A stretch of DNA of 30,571 bases from Acidobacteriota bacterium (lineage in GTDB: Bacteria; Acidobacteriota; Terriglobia; Terriglobales; Acidobacteriaceae). This document shows positions 18,252 to 26,305 of the stretch, piece after piece; within the stretch, counting starts at the first letter, position 1, and every line of letters starts with the position of its first letter. The stretch covers positions 1-30,571 of the forward strand of contig QHVR01000106.1 in assembly GCA_003223595.1 (NCBI GenBank). The letters run 5' to 3'. The notes below the pieces were generated by a model. That model saw only the letters and a program-made list of their open reading frames with translations, was not told the origin of the DNA and made no database searches. A program made the translations under genes and the position numbers.

Positions 18252-20849
18252 TTACTGCGCTTGCCAATCCACCGAGTAAACGTCTTGAGAGCCGGTGTCG
18301 TGCAGCAGCAACGGGGAATCATCGGGGGTGAGCGCGAGCCAACCGCCGTACCGGCCCACGGTGACGAAGTCCTTGAGATCGACGACCTGCTCGACCTTCT
18401 TATCGGAGATTCGAATTCTGACCACTGCATCTTTGCCGCGGTAATCGAGTACGTACACGAATTTGCTGTCGTGGGACCAGTTCAGCCAGCTCAATGACCC
18501 ACTGGCGAGTTCGGACCATTTCTGCGTCTGCATGTCGAATAAAAGCAGAGTCTTGGATTCTGCGGAGAAGGCAGAGATGTGCCGGCCATCGGGGGACCAT
18601 CTTGGAGAATAAAGGCCCTGGGAAGCCGGCAGCGTGGACAGTTGGTCGGTTGCGAGGTCGAGTATGCGGATTGAGGATGCCGGGCTATTGGATTCGCCCG
18701 CAAAGATGATTTTGCTGCCGTCGGGGGACCAATTCGGGTCGAGTTGCTGGCTGTGGTCGTTGGGCAGAAGTTCGCGCGGGCTGCCGCCACCTGCGGAAAC
18801 TTCGTAGATCCTTGCAGGTGAGGTGTTGCGTGCGAATTCAAAGAAAATGATCTTTGTCCCGTCCGGTGACCACCGCGGCAGTACCGGATACATTGGTGGG
18901 TAAGTGAGTTGGAGACGCTCCGTGCCATCAATTTTGCTGCGCCACAATGAGCCTTCACGATAGGACACGTACGTAACCCACTGCCCGTCCCGGGAAAAAT
19001 CCACGTACTCGGCCGAGATTCCGCCCAGGAAGGGTACAAGGCGACCCGCTTTGGCGTCGTACCGCATCAGTTCGCCTCGATAGGTCTGCCCTACGACAAA
19101 CAACTTTTTCCCATCTTTGCCGGGCAAAGGCGACGAAAGCGAAAGCGGACTGGAGGTGAGCTGAAAGGGCTTCGGTTGGGATCGAAATAGGCCGGTATCC
19201 TGAGGAAACGCCCAGATTTGCCCGCCCGATTCGAAGACGAAATATTTGCCGTCGGCTGTCCACTTGCCACAACATTCGTCGGGAGGGTTGTGCCAACCTT
19301 GGAAAAGCCGCTGCAATCCAGTTCCATCCGCCGCCACTTCCCACTCCACCTGCTGTCCTACAGTGCCGGCCGTTTCCGTTGCATCAAAGCGCACCATGGA
19401 TCCATCTGGCGACCAAGCGATGTTGAGGATGTCCCCTGGCACGCTCAGCAATTTGCGTGACCCTGAACCGTCCGAATTCGCGAGGAAAACATTGCCCAGA
19501 TCCGTATAAACCAGATTTTTGCCGTCCGGCGACCAGGCGGCGGTCTCCGCAATAAGGTCACCCAGTCGGCGCGGCGAACCTCCCAGCAGACGTAGGGTCC
19601 ATAACGGTCCTTTTGGCGGAGCACCTTGGCCATCCACGACCAGGAGTTCCGATCCGTCCGGCGATAAATCCAGGGGGACCATATCGACCGAAGGCAGAAT
19701 CGTGAGTTTCTTGGGCTCACCACCGGAGGTCGACATTTCCGCAACGCCATGGGAGGCGAAGCTTCCCGTCCGAACTTCGCCCAGACTTAAATACAGGCGT
19801 GCCCCATCCGTACCAATCAGTGCCTTCTGCCGGCCATCACGCGTAAGTTGAACGTAATGGGAAACCGTGGGAGGGCGCGAGGGCTGGGCCACGACATAAG
19901 CGATTACCAGTGCAGCCACCAGAAACGTGATGCCCGCGGCAGCCCAGATGAAATATCGCCCTTTGAACTCAGGCTTGGGAGCTAGATGCGCTCCGCTCGA
20001 GACCATCGACGGATCGGACAATGCCTCCAGAGCGAAAGCGAGATCAGAGGCAGACTGAAATCGCTGCTCCGGATTTTTTTCCAGACACCGGCGAATGAGC
20101 CTTTCCAGGGTCGCTGGCGTATCGGGTGAGAGCTCCGCAATGGATGGAGGCTCTTCGTTGAGAATCGCGCTTATCGTGTCGGCGGAAGTTGGCCGCTGGA
20201 ACGTTTGCTTGCCCATCACCATCTCGTACAAGATGGCGCCCAGCGCGAAAATGTCTGCCCGCTGGTCCGTCGGCTGGCCTCGAACCTGCTCCGGAGACAT
20301 GTACCCGATCGTACCCAGCGCCACTCCGGGCAACGTGATCGTCGCGGCCAGATTCGCAGATCCCTTAGGCTGGATTACTTTAGCCAATCCGAAGTCGAGA
20401 ATCTTCACCCGTCCGTCTTTGGTGACGAACAGGTTGTCCGGTTTGAGATCGCGATGAACAATCCCTTTCTCGTGCGCCGCGGCAAGCCCGCGCGCGATCT
20501 GCACGCCGAAATCAATGGCCTTTCGAAGTGCAACGGGGGTGCGGCGGATCACCTCGGTCAGCGTCTTGCCCTCCAGCAGTTCGGAGACCAGGTAGGGCAT
20601 GCCGAGAAACGTGCCCATTTGATATACAGCCAAAATATTAGGATGATTCAGCGCTGCGGCCGCCTTGGCCTCCTGCTCAAACCGCAGCAGGCGTTCGGGA
20701 TCGAGTGAAACCAGTTCCGGAAGGACTTTAATCGCGACTTCCCGGTCGAGGCGGGAATCTCGCGCGCGATACACCTCTCCCATGCTCCCTGCGCCCAGGG
20801 GTGATAGGACCTCGTACTGGCTGATCTTTGTGCCGGGGGCCAGAGGCAT
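18252..20849 (-). CDS. Serine/threonine protein kinase with membrane helix and PD40/TolB-like propeller
   Basis: An 865-residue transmembrane kinase of the PknB (Hanks) type. The glycine loop GAGSMGEV is at 19-26, the ATP lysine K41 in VAIKV, the catalytic HRDLKPDN at 132-139, DFG at 152-154 and the GYMSPEQ segment at 182-188, so the kinase is intact. One membrane helix spans about 300-321. The extracytoplasmic part (about 325-865) is built from repeated WSPDG-type units (for example AAWSPDGK, IAWSPDGS, PRWSPDGT, PNWSPDGS, PRWSPDGR), the signature of PD40/TolB-like beta-propellers. This layout is abundant in acidobacteria and is thought to sense an external ligand and phosphorylate cytoplasmic targets. 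Targets are unknown. A TATAAT sits just upstream of the ATG, which suggests a very short leader. Confidence 0.9.
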   Translation of the reverse strand: MPLAPGTKISQYEVLSPLGAGSMGEVYRARDSRLDREVAIKVLPELVSLDPERLLRFEQEAKAAAALNHPNILAVYQMGTFLGMPYLVSELLEGKTLTEVIRRTPVALRKAIDFGVQIARGLAAAHEKGIVHRDLKPDNLFVTKDGRVKILDFGLAKVIQPKGSANLAATITLPGVALGTIGYMSPEQVRGQPTDQRADIFALGAILYEMVMGKQTFQRPTSADTISAILNEEPPSIAELSPDTPATLERLIRRCLEKNPEQRFQSASDLAFALEALSDPSMVSSGAHLAPKPEFKGRYFIWAAAGITFLVAALVIAYVVAQPSRPPTVSHYVQLTRDGRQKALIGTDGARLYLSLGEVRTGSFASHGVAEMSTSGGEPKKLTILPSVDMVPLDLSPDGSELLVVDGQGAPPKGPLWTLRLLGGSPRRLGDLIAETAAWSPDGKNLVYTDLGNVFLANSDGSGSRKLLSVPGDILNIAWSPDGSMVRFDATETAGTVGQQVEWEVAADGTGLQRLFQGWHNPPDECCGKWTADGKYFVFESGGQIWAFPQDTGLFRSQPKPFQLTSSPLSLSSPLPGKDGKKLFVVGQTYRGELMRYDAKAGRLVPFLGGISAEYVDFSRDGQWVTYVSYREGSLWRSKIDGTERLQLTYPPMYPVLPRWSPDGTKIIFFEFARNTSPARIYEVSAGGGSPRELLPNDHSQQLDPNWSPDGSKIIFAGESNSPASSIRILDLATDQLSTLPASQGLYSPRWSPDGRHISAFSAESKTLLLFDMQTQKWSELASGSLSWLNWSHDSKFVYVLDYRGKDAVVRIRISDKKVEQVVDLKDFVTVGRYGGWLALTPDDSPLLLHDTGSQDVYSVDWQAQ

Positions 20850-20858
20850 TCGTGCGCA

Positions 20859-20864
20859 ATTATA
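20859..20864 (-). promoter_or_regulatory. Candidate -10 box directly upstream of the kinase start
   Basis: On the - strand TATAAT lies 9-15 bases upstream of the ATG at 20849. If used as a sigma-70 type -10 element, transcription would begin within about three bases of the start codon, giving a leaderless or nearly leaderless mRNA; consistent with this, no ribosome binding site is visible. No good -35 element is found 16-18 bases further upstream. Confidence 0.3.
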
Positions 20865-20940
20865 GACCCCGCCCTTCGGACTTCTGGGTATTTCGGAGTT
20901 GCCCGAAGGATTAAAGCACTTGAGCAGCCGGCAAACTTCC

Positions 20941-22815
20941 TCAGACGCGGGTGCGTTCCAGCGGAGTGGGTTGCGCCGGGGGAGCGGGCGCAGCCGCAGC
21001 CGCGGCAGGCGCGCTGGAAACCGGACGCTTGATCGTGAAACGCTGGATGCGAATTTCGCCGCGCTCGTACACGGCCATTAAGGCATCGACAGCCTTGGGA
21101 TCGAGTCGCTTGCCGGCAATACTGCGGATGATCTCAAGAGCCTGCTCAGGAGTATGTGCCTGCTGATAGGGGCGATTGGTGGTTAAGGCATCGAAGGTAT
21201 CTGCCACCGCGATCACACGCGCTAATAGCGGAATCTGCTCGCCCTTGAGACCATACGGGTATCCCCGTCCATCGAGCGCCTCGTGATGAAGTTCGATGCC
21301 CGGCAGCATTTCGGCTAATTGAGGCACCGGGCGAAGGATGTTCGCACCCTTGGTGGTATGTGTCTTCATCACTTCGAATTCTTCTTCTGTCAATGAGCCC
21401 GGTTTCTTCAGGATGTGGTCTTCGATCCCTATCTTGCCAACATCATGGAGCTGTGCCGAGATTTGCAGAGTCTCCATGAACGAAGCGGGCAGCCCCAATT
21501 CCTTCGCAATGAGCAGGGAATAGCGAGTAACGCGATCGGAGTGGCCGCGGGTGTAAGGGTCTTTCTCGTCAACCGCTCCGGCCAGCATCTGAATCGAACC
21601 CATGAATAATGCACGATTTTCTTCGGCGGCTCGCTTCAAGTCCTCAACGAAATGTTCCAGCTCCTCAGACATGGTGTTAAAAGTCTGCGCGAGTTCGCCG
21701 ATTTCCGTGCGGCTCATCAGATGAACGCGCTGCGAGAAGTCACCCTTTGCGATGGCACGGCTGGATTCGGTGAGAACGGAAAGGGGATTCGTGATGCGAC
21801 GGGCGGCGAAAATGCTCACTCCAATGCTCAGCAGCACCGCCAGCAAAGCGAGCAGGCGAGCCGTGCGTTGCATCTCGTAGACGCCGCGGTACGCATCCCG
21901 TCGCGGCTTCTGCACGACCACAGCCCAGTTCAGCGACTGTACTGGGCTGTAAGTGCCTAGCATTTCGATCTTTTCAGATCCTGAACTCATGTTGAATTCG
22001 CGCGTCTCGGCCAGTTGGGCTTTATTGCCTCCGTCCACGAAGGTACGCACGATCTCCAAGTTCTTCATATCCTGCCCGGTAGCGAATTCCGGATTAGCAG
22101 CGGCTACCAATCGGCCCTGCGAGTCAACGACGTAAGGCGTGAGACCTCCCCCGCTGACTTCCCGCAGCCGGCGAATCAGAAACTGCAGGTCCACGACCGA
22201 TGCGATCATCCCCAGGAATCGCTGCTCATACTGGACCGGCGCGCTCACCAGGAAAACCGTTCGGGCATTTTTGCCCTCGCCCTCGACGAGAGCCTGGCCG
22301 TTGTATACCCGGCCATCCCGGGCAGCGGTGTAGGCGTGCTCCAGCTCACGCTGAAGAAAAGCATCCGGGGCAATGCGTCCGGCGGAAATGCCCTTCGCTT
22401 CGGAGTTGAGCAAAGTTGCGTAGGCAATTTCATCCGAAGAACTTACGAAGTTTTCCAGCAGCGCCCGAAGTTCCGGCGACTCGATATTCTTCTCGCCAAT
22501 ATCTCCGCCACTGGCCACCTGAATTGCCGACGAAAGATTGGCCAGCATCATGCGCTGCGAGCGCTCGTGCTGCGCCAGGTCATCCGCCAGGGACCAGGTC
22601 ACGGTGTTCTGCAGCAGCATTTCGTTGGTCTTCAGCCGGTCGCGATTGATGGCCTCAACCTGCGCTGAATAGAAGTACATAGGGATGATGCTGATGACCA
22701 GCAACACCCCGAGTATCACGTAGAGAATCGGAATGCGCGCGTGCTTGGATTCGCGGGCTGAGGGTTTTCCCTCACTCGTCTCGGAGGCCGTCGGCGAAGT
22801 GGCGGCAGAGGTCAC
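20941..22815 (-). CDS. Membrane dCACHE-HAMP-HD-GYP protein, probable cyclic-di-GMP phosphodiesterase
   Basis: A 624-residue sensor with an N-terminal membrane helix (about 28-49), an extracytoplasmic CACHE-like sensing domain (about 50-315, with YVVDSQGRLVAAANP near 228), a second helix at 319-338, a HAMP domain (about 336-390) and an HD-GYP domain (about 415-580). The HD-GYP metal residues are present: GHSDR at 424-428, HDVGK at 457-461, HHE at 510-512 and DGRGYP at 515-520, so it should hydrolyse cyclic di-GMP. The C-terminus is a low-complexity Ala/Pro tail. No GGDEF domain is fused. The start is GTG, without a clear ribosome binding site. It is encoded separately from its neighbours, the kinase downstream and the deacetylase upstream. 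Confidence 0.9.
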   Translation of the reverse strand: MTSAATSPTASETSEGKPSARESKHARIPILYVILGVLLVISIIPMYFYSAQVEAINRDRLKTNEMLLQNTVTWSLADDLAQHERSQRMMLANLSSAIQVASGGDIGEKNIESPELRALLENFVSSSDEIAYATLLNSEAKGISAGRIAPDAFLQRELEHAYTAARDGRVYNGQALVEGEGKNARTVFLVSAPVQYEQRFLGMIASVVDLQFLIRRLREVSGGGLTPYVVDSQGRLVAAANPEFATGQDMKNLEIVRTFVDGGNKAQLAETREFNMSSGSEKIEMLGTYSPVQSLNWAVVVQKPRRDAYRGVYEMQRTARLLALLAVLLSIGVSIFAARRITNPLSVLTESSRAIAKGDFSQRVHLMSRTEIGELAQTFNTMSEELEHFVEDLKRAAEENRALFMGSIQMLAGAVDEKDPYTRGHSDRVTRYSLLIAKELGLPASFMETLQISAQLHDVGKIGIEDHILKKPGSLTEEEFEVMKTHTTKGANILRPVPQLAEMLPGIELHHEALDGRGYPYGLKGEQIPLLARVIAVADTFDALTTNRPYQQAHTPEQALEIIRSIAGKRLDPKAVDALMAVYERGEIRIQRFTIKRPVSSAPAAAAAAPAPPAQPTPLERTRV

Positions 22816-22928
22816 GGGTATCTGTCAAATTTTAAAGGGCGAAAGTGCGTCGGCGATGAAAAACCGGATCCCGTGGCATTACCAAGGTACCCGGGAGAAA
22901 TGACCGGAAGGGAATTCAACCCGCTGCG

Positions 22929-23852
22929 CTAGCTTAACAACTTCTTTATGTCCGCCCAGCGAATGAGGATGATGTGGTTATCCTCGAGGGCTTTCTTGAA
23001 CTCGGGGCTGGTGATCACGTCGTAATCGCGCTGACGCCAGGCGGAGCCATAGTCGGGGTGGTCGACGGTCACGGCCTGCAGTTCGGCGTCGTCGTAGCCG
23101 AGATGAACGATGAATTCCGTAACTCCGGGCTTCAGGTTCTTGATCGCGTTCAGGTAGAAGCTCTTCCAGTCGGCCGGCTTCACATCGGGGCTGGCCATCA
23201 CGATCGAGTCGAGCACGACGTCCTTGTCGGACAGCAGCGACAACAGTGCGGGCGGGGCATCGGCAGTGCGAACCGCGAGGAACGGCAGCTTGAAATCGTG
23301 AGCGACTCTCACGTACGCGGCGAAAAGGTCAGGCCGGGAGAAGAGAACTCCCATGTGGCTGTCAATGTGCGTAGGATGGATGCCCATAGAAATCGCCTTC
23401 TCCATTTGCGCGCGAATCTCACGCTCCGCTTCATCGGCCTTGATGTGCTGCTTGGCGGGATCCGAATCCGGCCAAAGATAACCAGACGAATCGAGCAGGC
23501 TGGGCACCTGGTGTTTGGATGCCACTGGACCCCAGCGATACGTTTTCCATTCGCTGGTTAATGTGAGGTGTAGACCCAGATCTGCGTCGGGGTGCGCCTT
23601 GGCGTACTCGGCGACTTCCGTGAGCCAGGGGCAGGGAACCATGATGCTGGCCGAGGTGGCGGCGCGTTTATCCAGGGCATCGAAACTCGCGGCATCTTCC
23701 GAGTGCGCGACCGCCAGGTCGTCGGCATGAATGATCAGAAGTTTGGAGTCGCGAGGGTAGCCGAGTCGTTCGGCCGTGTTTTTGCCTTGGGCTTGCGCCG
23801 TGTTCTGAGAGACAAGAAGCATCATTGCAATGGCAGACGCGATGAGACGCAT
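22929..23852 (-). CDS. Secreted ChbG/YdjC-type carbohydrate deacetylase
   Basis: A 307-residue metal-dependent deacetylase-like protein. The catalytic/metal motif HADD is at 42-45, GLHLTLT at 93-99 and the metal histidines in HPTHIDSHMG at 159-168. These are the hallmarks of the YdjC (ChbG) family, which removes acetyl groups from chitooligosaccharides and related sugars; hopanoid HpnK is a relative. Unlike cytoplasmic ChbG, this one begins with a signal peptide (MRLIASAIAMMLLVSQ, cleavage after AQA near 21), so it should act outside the cytoplasmic membrane. The start is firm: GGAGG lies at 23857-23861, four bases before the ATG. The substrate is unknown. Confidence 0.85.
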   Translation of the reverse strand: MRLIASAIAMMLLVSQNTAQAQGKNTAERLGYPRDSKLLIIHADDLAVAHSEDAASFDALDKRAATSASIMVPCPWLTEVAEYAKAHPDADLGLHLTLTSEWKTYRWGPVASKHQVPSLLDSSGYLWPDSDPAKQHIKADEAEREIRAQMEKAISMGIHPTHIDSHMGVLFSRPDLFAAYVRVAHDFKLPFLAVRTADAPPALLSLLSDKDVVLDSIVMASPDVKPADWKSFYLNAIKNLKPGVTEFIVHLGYDDAELQAVTVDHPDYGSAWRQRDYDVITSPEFKKALEDNHIILIRWADIKKLLS

Positions 23853-23926
23853 ACCGCCTCCATGAAAAGCATTTTGAAACCCTAGAGCCTAACACGCGCC
23901 AACCTCATGTGCTTGCAGCGGGCCAC

Positions 23927-24943
23927 TCAGGACGGAAAAGCCGATTCACTCTTCCCACTTCGCGACATCAGGTGTTCGATAGCCTCCCGTGGACTCTTGC
24001 CCTCGTGCAGGATGGCATACATCTGCTGCGTGATGGGCATTTCTACCCCGCGCGCATGAGCCAGCCCCACCGCGGCGGTGGTGGTGAACACTCCCTCCGC
24101 AACCATCCCGTGCATGTTGGAGATAATGTCCGGCAGTTTCTTGCCCTGGCCGAGTTCGGCTCCAACGCTACGGTTTCGCGAGAGGCCGCCGGTACAGGTG
24201 AGAACAAGATCGCCCAGCCCAGCGAGCCCCGCCATAGTGTCGGCGCGTCCGCCGCAGGCGACGACCAAGCGCGTCATCTCAGCCAGGCCGCGCGTGATCA
24301 GGGCCGCCACCGAATTGTGTCCCAAGCCAAGACCGTCGCAAATTCCCGCAGCTATCGCAATGATGTTTTTGAGCGCACCGCCCAGTTCCACGCCCACCAC
24401 GTCGCTGTTGGTGTAGACGCGAAATCTCGGATCGCCGAATTCCTGCTGCACGGTGCGAAGAAGGTCGGCATCTTGCGAAGCAATCGTGATGGCGGTCGGA
24501 TCTCCGCGAGCGACTTCCTGTGCGAAGGAAGGGCCACTGAGTGCGCCAATCGCAGCACTCTCGCGCTTCAACACCAGCCGAATTACCTCCGACATCCGCA
24601 GCAAGGAGCCTTCTTCCAGGCCTTTGGTGGCGCTGATCACCAGAATTTCAGGCGGCAGTAGCGGACGCATTCGCTCGAAAAGTGCCCGGCAGTGCTGCGA
24701 CGGCATCACGCTAACGAGGATCTCGACGCCTTGCACTACTCTTTCCAGGTCACTGCTGACCACAACCGCTTCAGGGATGAGATGACCCGCCAGAAACTTC
24801 TCGTTTACCCGCCTCCGGCTGATGCTCTCAACCACTTCAGCCTCATGCGCCCAGAGTCGTACCCGGTGCGTACCTTTGCGCCCGAGAACGATGGCGAGGC
24901 TTGTGCCCCATGCGCCAGCTCCGATAACAGCGATCTCGCTCAT
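23927..24943 (-). CDS. gpsA: Glycerol-3-phosphate dehydrogenase [NAD(P)+]
   Basis: Cytoplasmic enzyme that reduces dihydroxyacetone phosphate to sn-glycerol 3-phosphate, the backbone of phospholipids. The nucleotide motif GAGAWGTS is at 8-15, the ISATKGLE segment with K107 at 103-110, the GPSFAQEVARGDPTA segment at 137-151 and the catalytic K192 in GGALKNIIAIAAG. SRNRSVG near 255-261 is the conserved cofactor/phosphate-binding arginine region. The 338-residue length is normal. Its ATG overlaps the plsY stop as ATGA, so the two are translationally coupled and supply and use glycerol 3-phosphate together. Confidence 0.96.
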   Translation of the reverse strand: MSEIAVIGAGAWGTSLAIVLGRKGTHRVRLWAHEAEVVESISRRRVNEKFLAGHLIPEAVVVSSDLERVVQGVEILVSVMPSQHCRALFERMRPLLPPEILVISATKGLEEGSLLRMSEVIRLVLKRESAAIGALSGPSFAQEVARGDPTAITIASQDADLLRTVQQEFGDPRFRVYTNSDVVGVELGGALKNIIAIAAGICDGLGLGHNSVAALITRGLAEMTRLVVACGGRADTMAGLAGLGDLVLTCTGGLSRNRSVGAELGQGKKLPDIISNMHGMVAEGVFTTTAAVGLAHARGVEMPITQQMYAILHEGKSPREAIEHLMSRSGKSESAFPS

Positions 24944-25557
24944 TTGTGTCCTAACGAGAACCTGGGCTCCTGACCCGACAGCAGACGCCTGATGTTCTGA
25001 TGATGCCGGATGATAATCAACACCGCTGCCGCGCTGATCAGGCCCAGAGTCAGCGCATCGCGAGGCAGAAAGAAACTCGCCACCACCGGAAAGAGTGCGG
25101 CCGTGACGATCGATCCTAGCGAAATCCGCCGCGAAACCAGTACGACGACAAAAAAGATGATAACGGCAATCAGCACCGAAGCGGCGCTAAACCGAAGAAA
25201 GGCGCCAAGCGCTGTGGCCACTCCCTTTCCACCGCGAAATCCGAGCCAGACCGGAAACATGTGTCCCACAATCGCCAGCAATGCGGAGAGTGCCATGGCG
25301 CGGTAGAGGCGAGGGTCATGTTCAGGAAATCGGCAGATCAGCGCGGCCACTTGCACTGCCAAGAAGCCTTTAGCAGCATCGAGCAGCAGCGTGAGCACTC
25401 CCAATCCCCGCGATTTGCGTGCGACATTGGTTGCTCCGATATTGCCGCTACCACTGCGCCGGACGTCCTCCCCGCGAATGATGCGAACCAGCAGATAGCC
25501 GAATGGGATCGAGCCCAACAGATAACTCAGCGCGGCTGTCGCGAGCATTTGCGGCAT
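24940..25557 (-). CDS. plsY: Glycerol-3-phosphate acyltransferase PlsY
   Basis: Integral membrane acyltransferase that transfers an acyl group from acyl phosphate to glycerol 3-phosphate, the first step of phospholipid synthesis in most bacteria. The three PlsY signature segments are visible: GSIPFGYL close to the N-terminus, GSGNIGATNVAR and LGFRGGKGVATALGAF. About five to seven hydrophobic helices are present. I take ATG at 25557 as start because a GGA box lies five bases upstream; GTG at 25566 would add three residues. It overlaps gpsA by four bases and lies 33 bases after thpR. PlsX, which makes the acyl phosphate, is not in the window. Confidence 0.95.
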   Translation of the reverse strand: MPQMLATAALSYLLGSIPFGYLLVRIIRGEDVRRSGSGNIGATNVARKSRGLGVLTLLLDAAKGFLAVQVAALICRFPEHDPRLYRAMALSALLAIVGHMFPVWLGFRGGKGVATALGAFLRFSAASVLIAVIIFFVVVLVSRRISLGSIVTAALFPVVASFFLPRDALTLGLISAAAVLIIIRHHQNIRRLLSGQEPRFSLGHK

Positions 25558-25590
25558 ATATTCCACATACGACGCGCCACGGCTACGCCG

Positions 25591-26178
25591 CTACGCGAGA
25601 TCGAACCTCGCTAATTTCGTATAGGTCGATCCTTTCGGCGAGAGTCGACTTTGATACAGAAAGAACTCGCGGGCAGTCATGCTACCAAAATCGGGCGCAG
25701 GCAATGCTGAGAGCTTTTCCTGCAAGTGTTCGAAAGTGCGCCGAGGACCGTCCTCCCTTCGCCGGCCGGGTGCGCCAGAACCTCCTGAACTGCGAGCTAA
25801 CGTGAGATGCGGGGTAAACTTTCTCTCCTCTTTAGCGATGCCCAGCGGCGCCATGCTCGCATCTACCGAAGCCGCCAGAGCAGCGAGTTCCGGTCCCGCT
25901 TCCATCCCGATCCAGAAAACGCGCGCGGATTTTGCAGTGGGGAAGAATCCGTACCCGCGGAACACAACCTGGGTACTTCTTCCAGCCGTCGCGGCAAGCG
26001 CTTCTTTAATCTGATCGACTGAGCTCTCCGCCTGCTCGCCTATGAATTTCAGGGTCACGTGCAACGATTCCTCTTTCGCCCAACGCGCGTCGGGAGCAAA
26101 GTTTCGCACACCTTCTACGAAGCGGGTGATGCGCTCGCGTATGGGGTCGTCGATGTCGAGAGCCACAAAAAGACGCAT
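25591..26178 (-). CDS. thpR: RNA 2',3'-cyclic phosphodiesterase (2H family)
   Basis: A 2H phosphoesterase related to the bacterial 2'-5' RNA ligase LigT/ThpR, which opens 2',3'-cyclic phosphate ends on RNA. Numbered from ATG at 26178 (MRLFVALDI, the standard start) the two HxTx motifs are HVTL at 40-43 and HLTL at 124-127, and both are intact. The 195-residue length is normal. TTG at 26199 would add seven atypical residues. It lies in the middle of a minus-strand series cinA, thpR, plsY, gpsA. The gap to cinA contains the heptanucleotide repeat. Confidence 0.92.
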   Translation of the reverse strand: MRLFVALDIDDPIRERITRFVEGVRNFAPDARWAKEESLHVTLKFIGEQAESSVDQIKEALAATAGRSTQVVFRGYGFFPTAKSARVFWIGMEAGPELAALAASVDASMAPLGIAKEERKFTPHLTLARSSGGSGAPGRRREDGPRRTFEHLQEKLSALPAPDFGSMTAREFFLYQSRLSPKGSTYTKLARFDLA

Positions 26179-26213
26179 AAATGGTTCGATAAGCAACAAG
26201 CAATGAGCTGTGA

Positions 26214-26274
26214 GCTAAAAGCTAAAAGCCAAAAGCTAAAAGCTAAGCTAAAAGCTAAAAGCTAAAAGTGAAAA
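26214..26274 (+). repeat. Heptanucleotide tandem repeat (GCTAAAA)n between cinA and thpR
   Basis: Nine adjoining units follow one another: GCTAAAA at 26214, 26221, 26235, 26247, 26254 and 26261, with variant GCCAAAA at 26228, a shortened GCTAA at 26242 and GTGAAAA at 26268. The related word GAGCTGTGAGCT precedes it at 26205-26216. The tract is much richer in A and T than its surroundings, lies wholly between genes and has no coding frame of its own. Such a repeat can change length by slippage. Confidence 0.9.
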
Positions 26275-26305
26275 TGGGGCTCATCGCTGCCTGCTCATTA
26301 CCCGT

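Noticed and set aside
22823..22828. Perfect TTGACA (-35-like) just upstream of the HD-GYP gene
   Set aside because: No -10-like sequence lies 16-18 bases downstream; that position falls inside the coding region and reads GC-rich.
25597..25610. GAGATCGAACCTCG stretch resembling a tRNA T-arm on the - strand
   Set aside because: It encodes the last residues of thpR, and no acceptor stem, D-arm or anticodon arm can be built around it.
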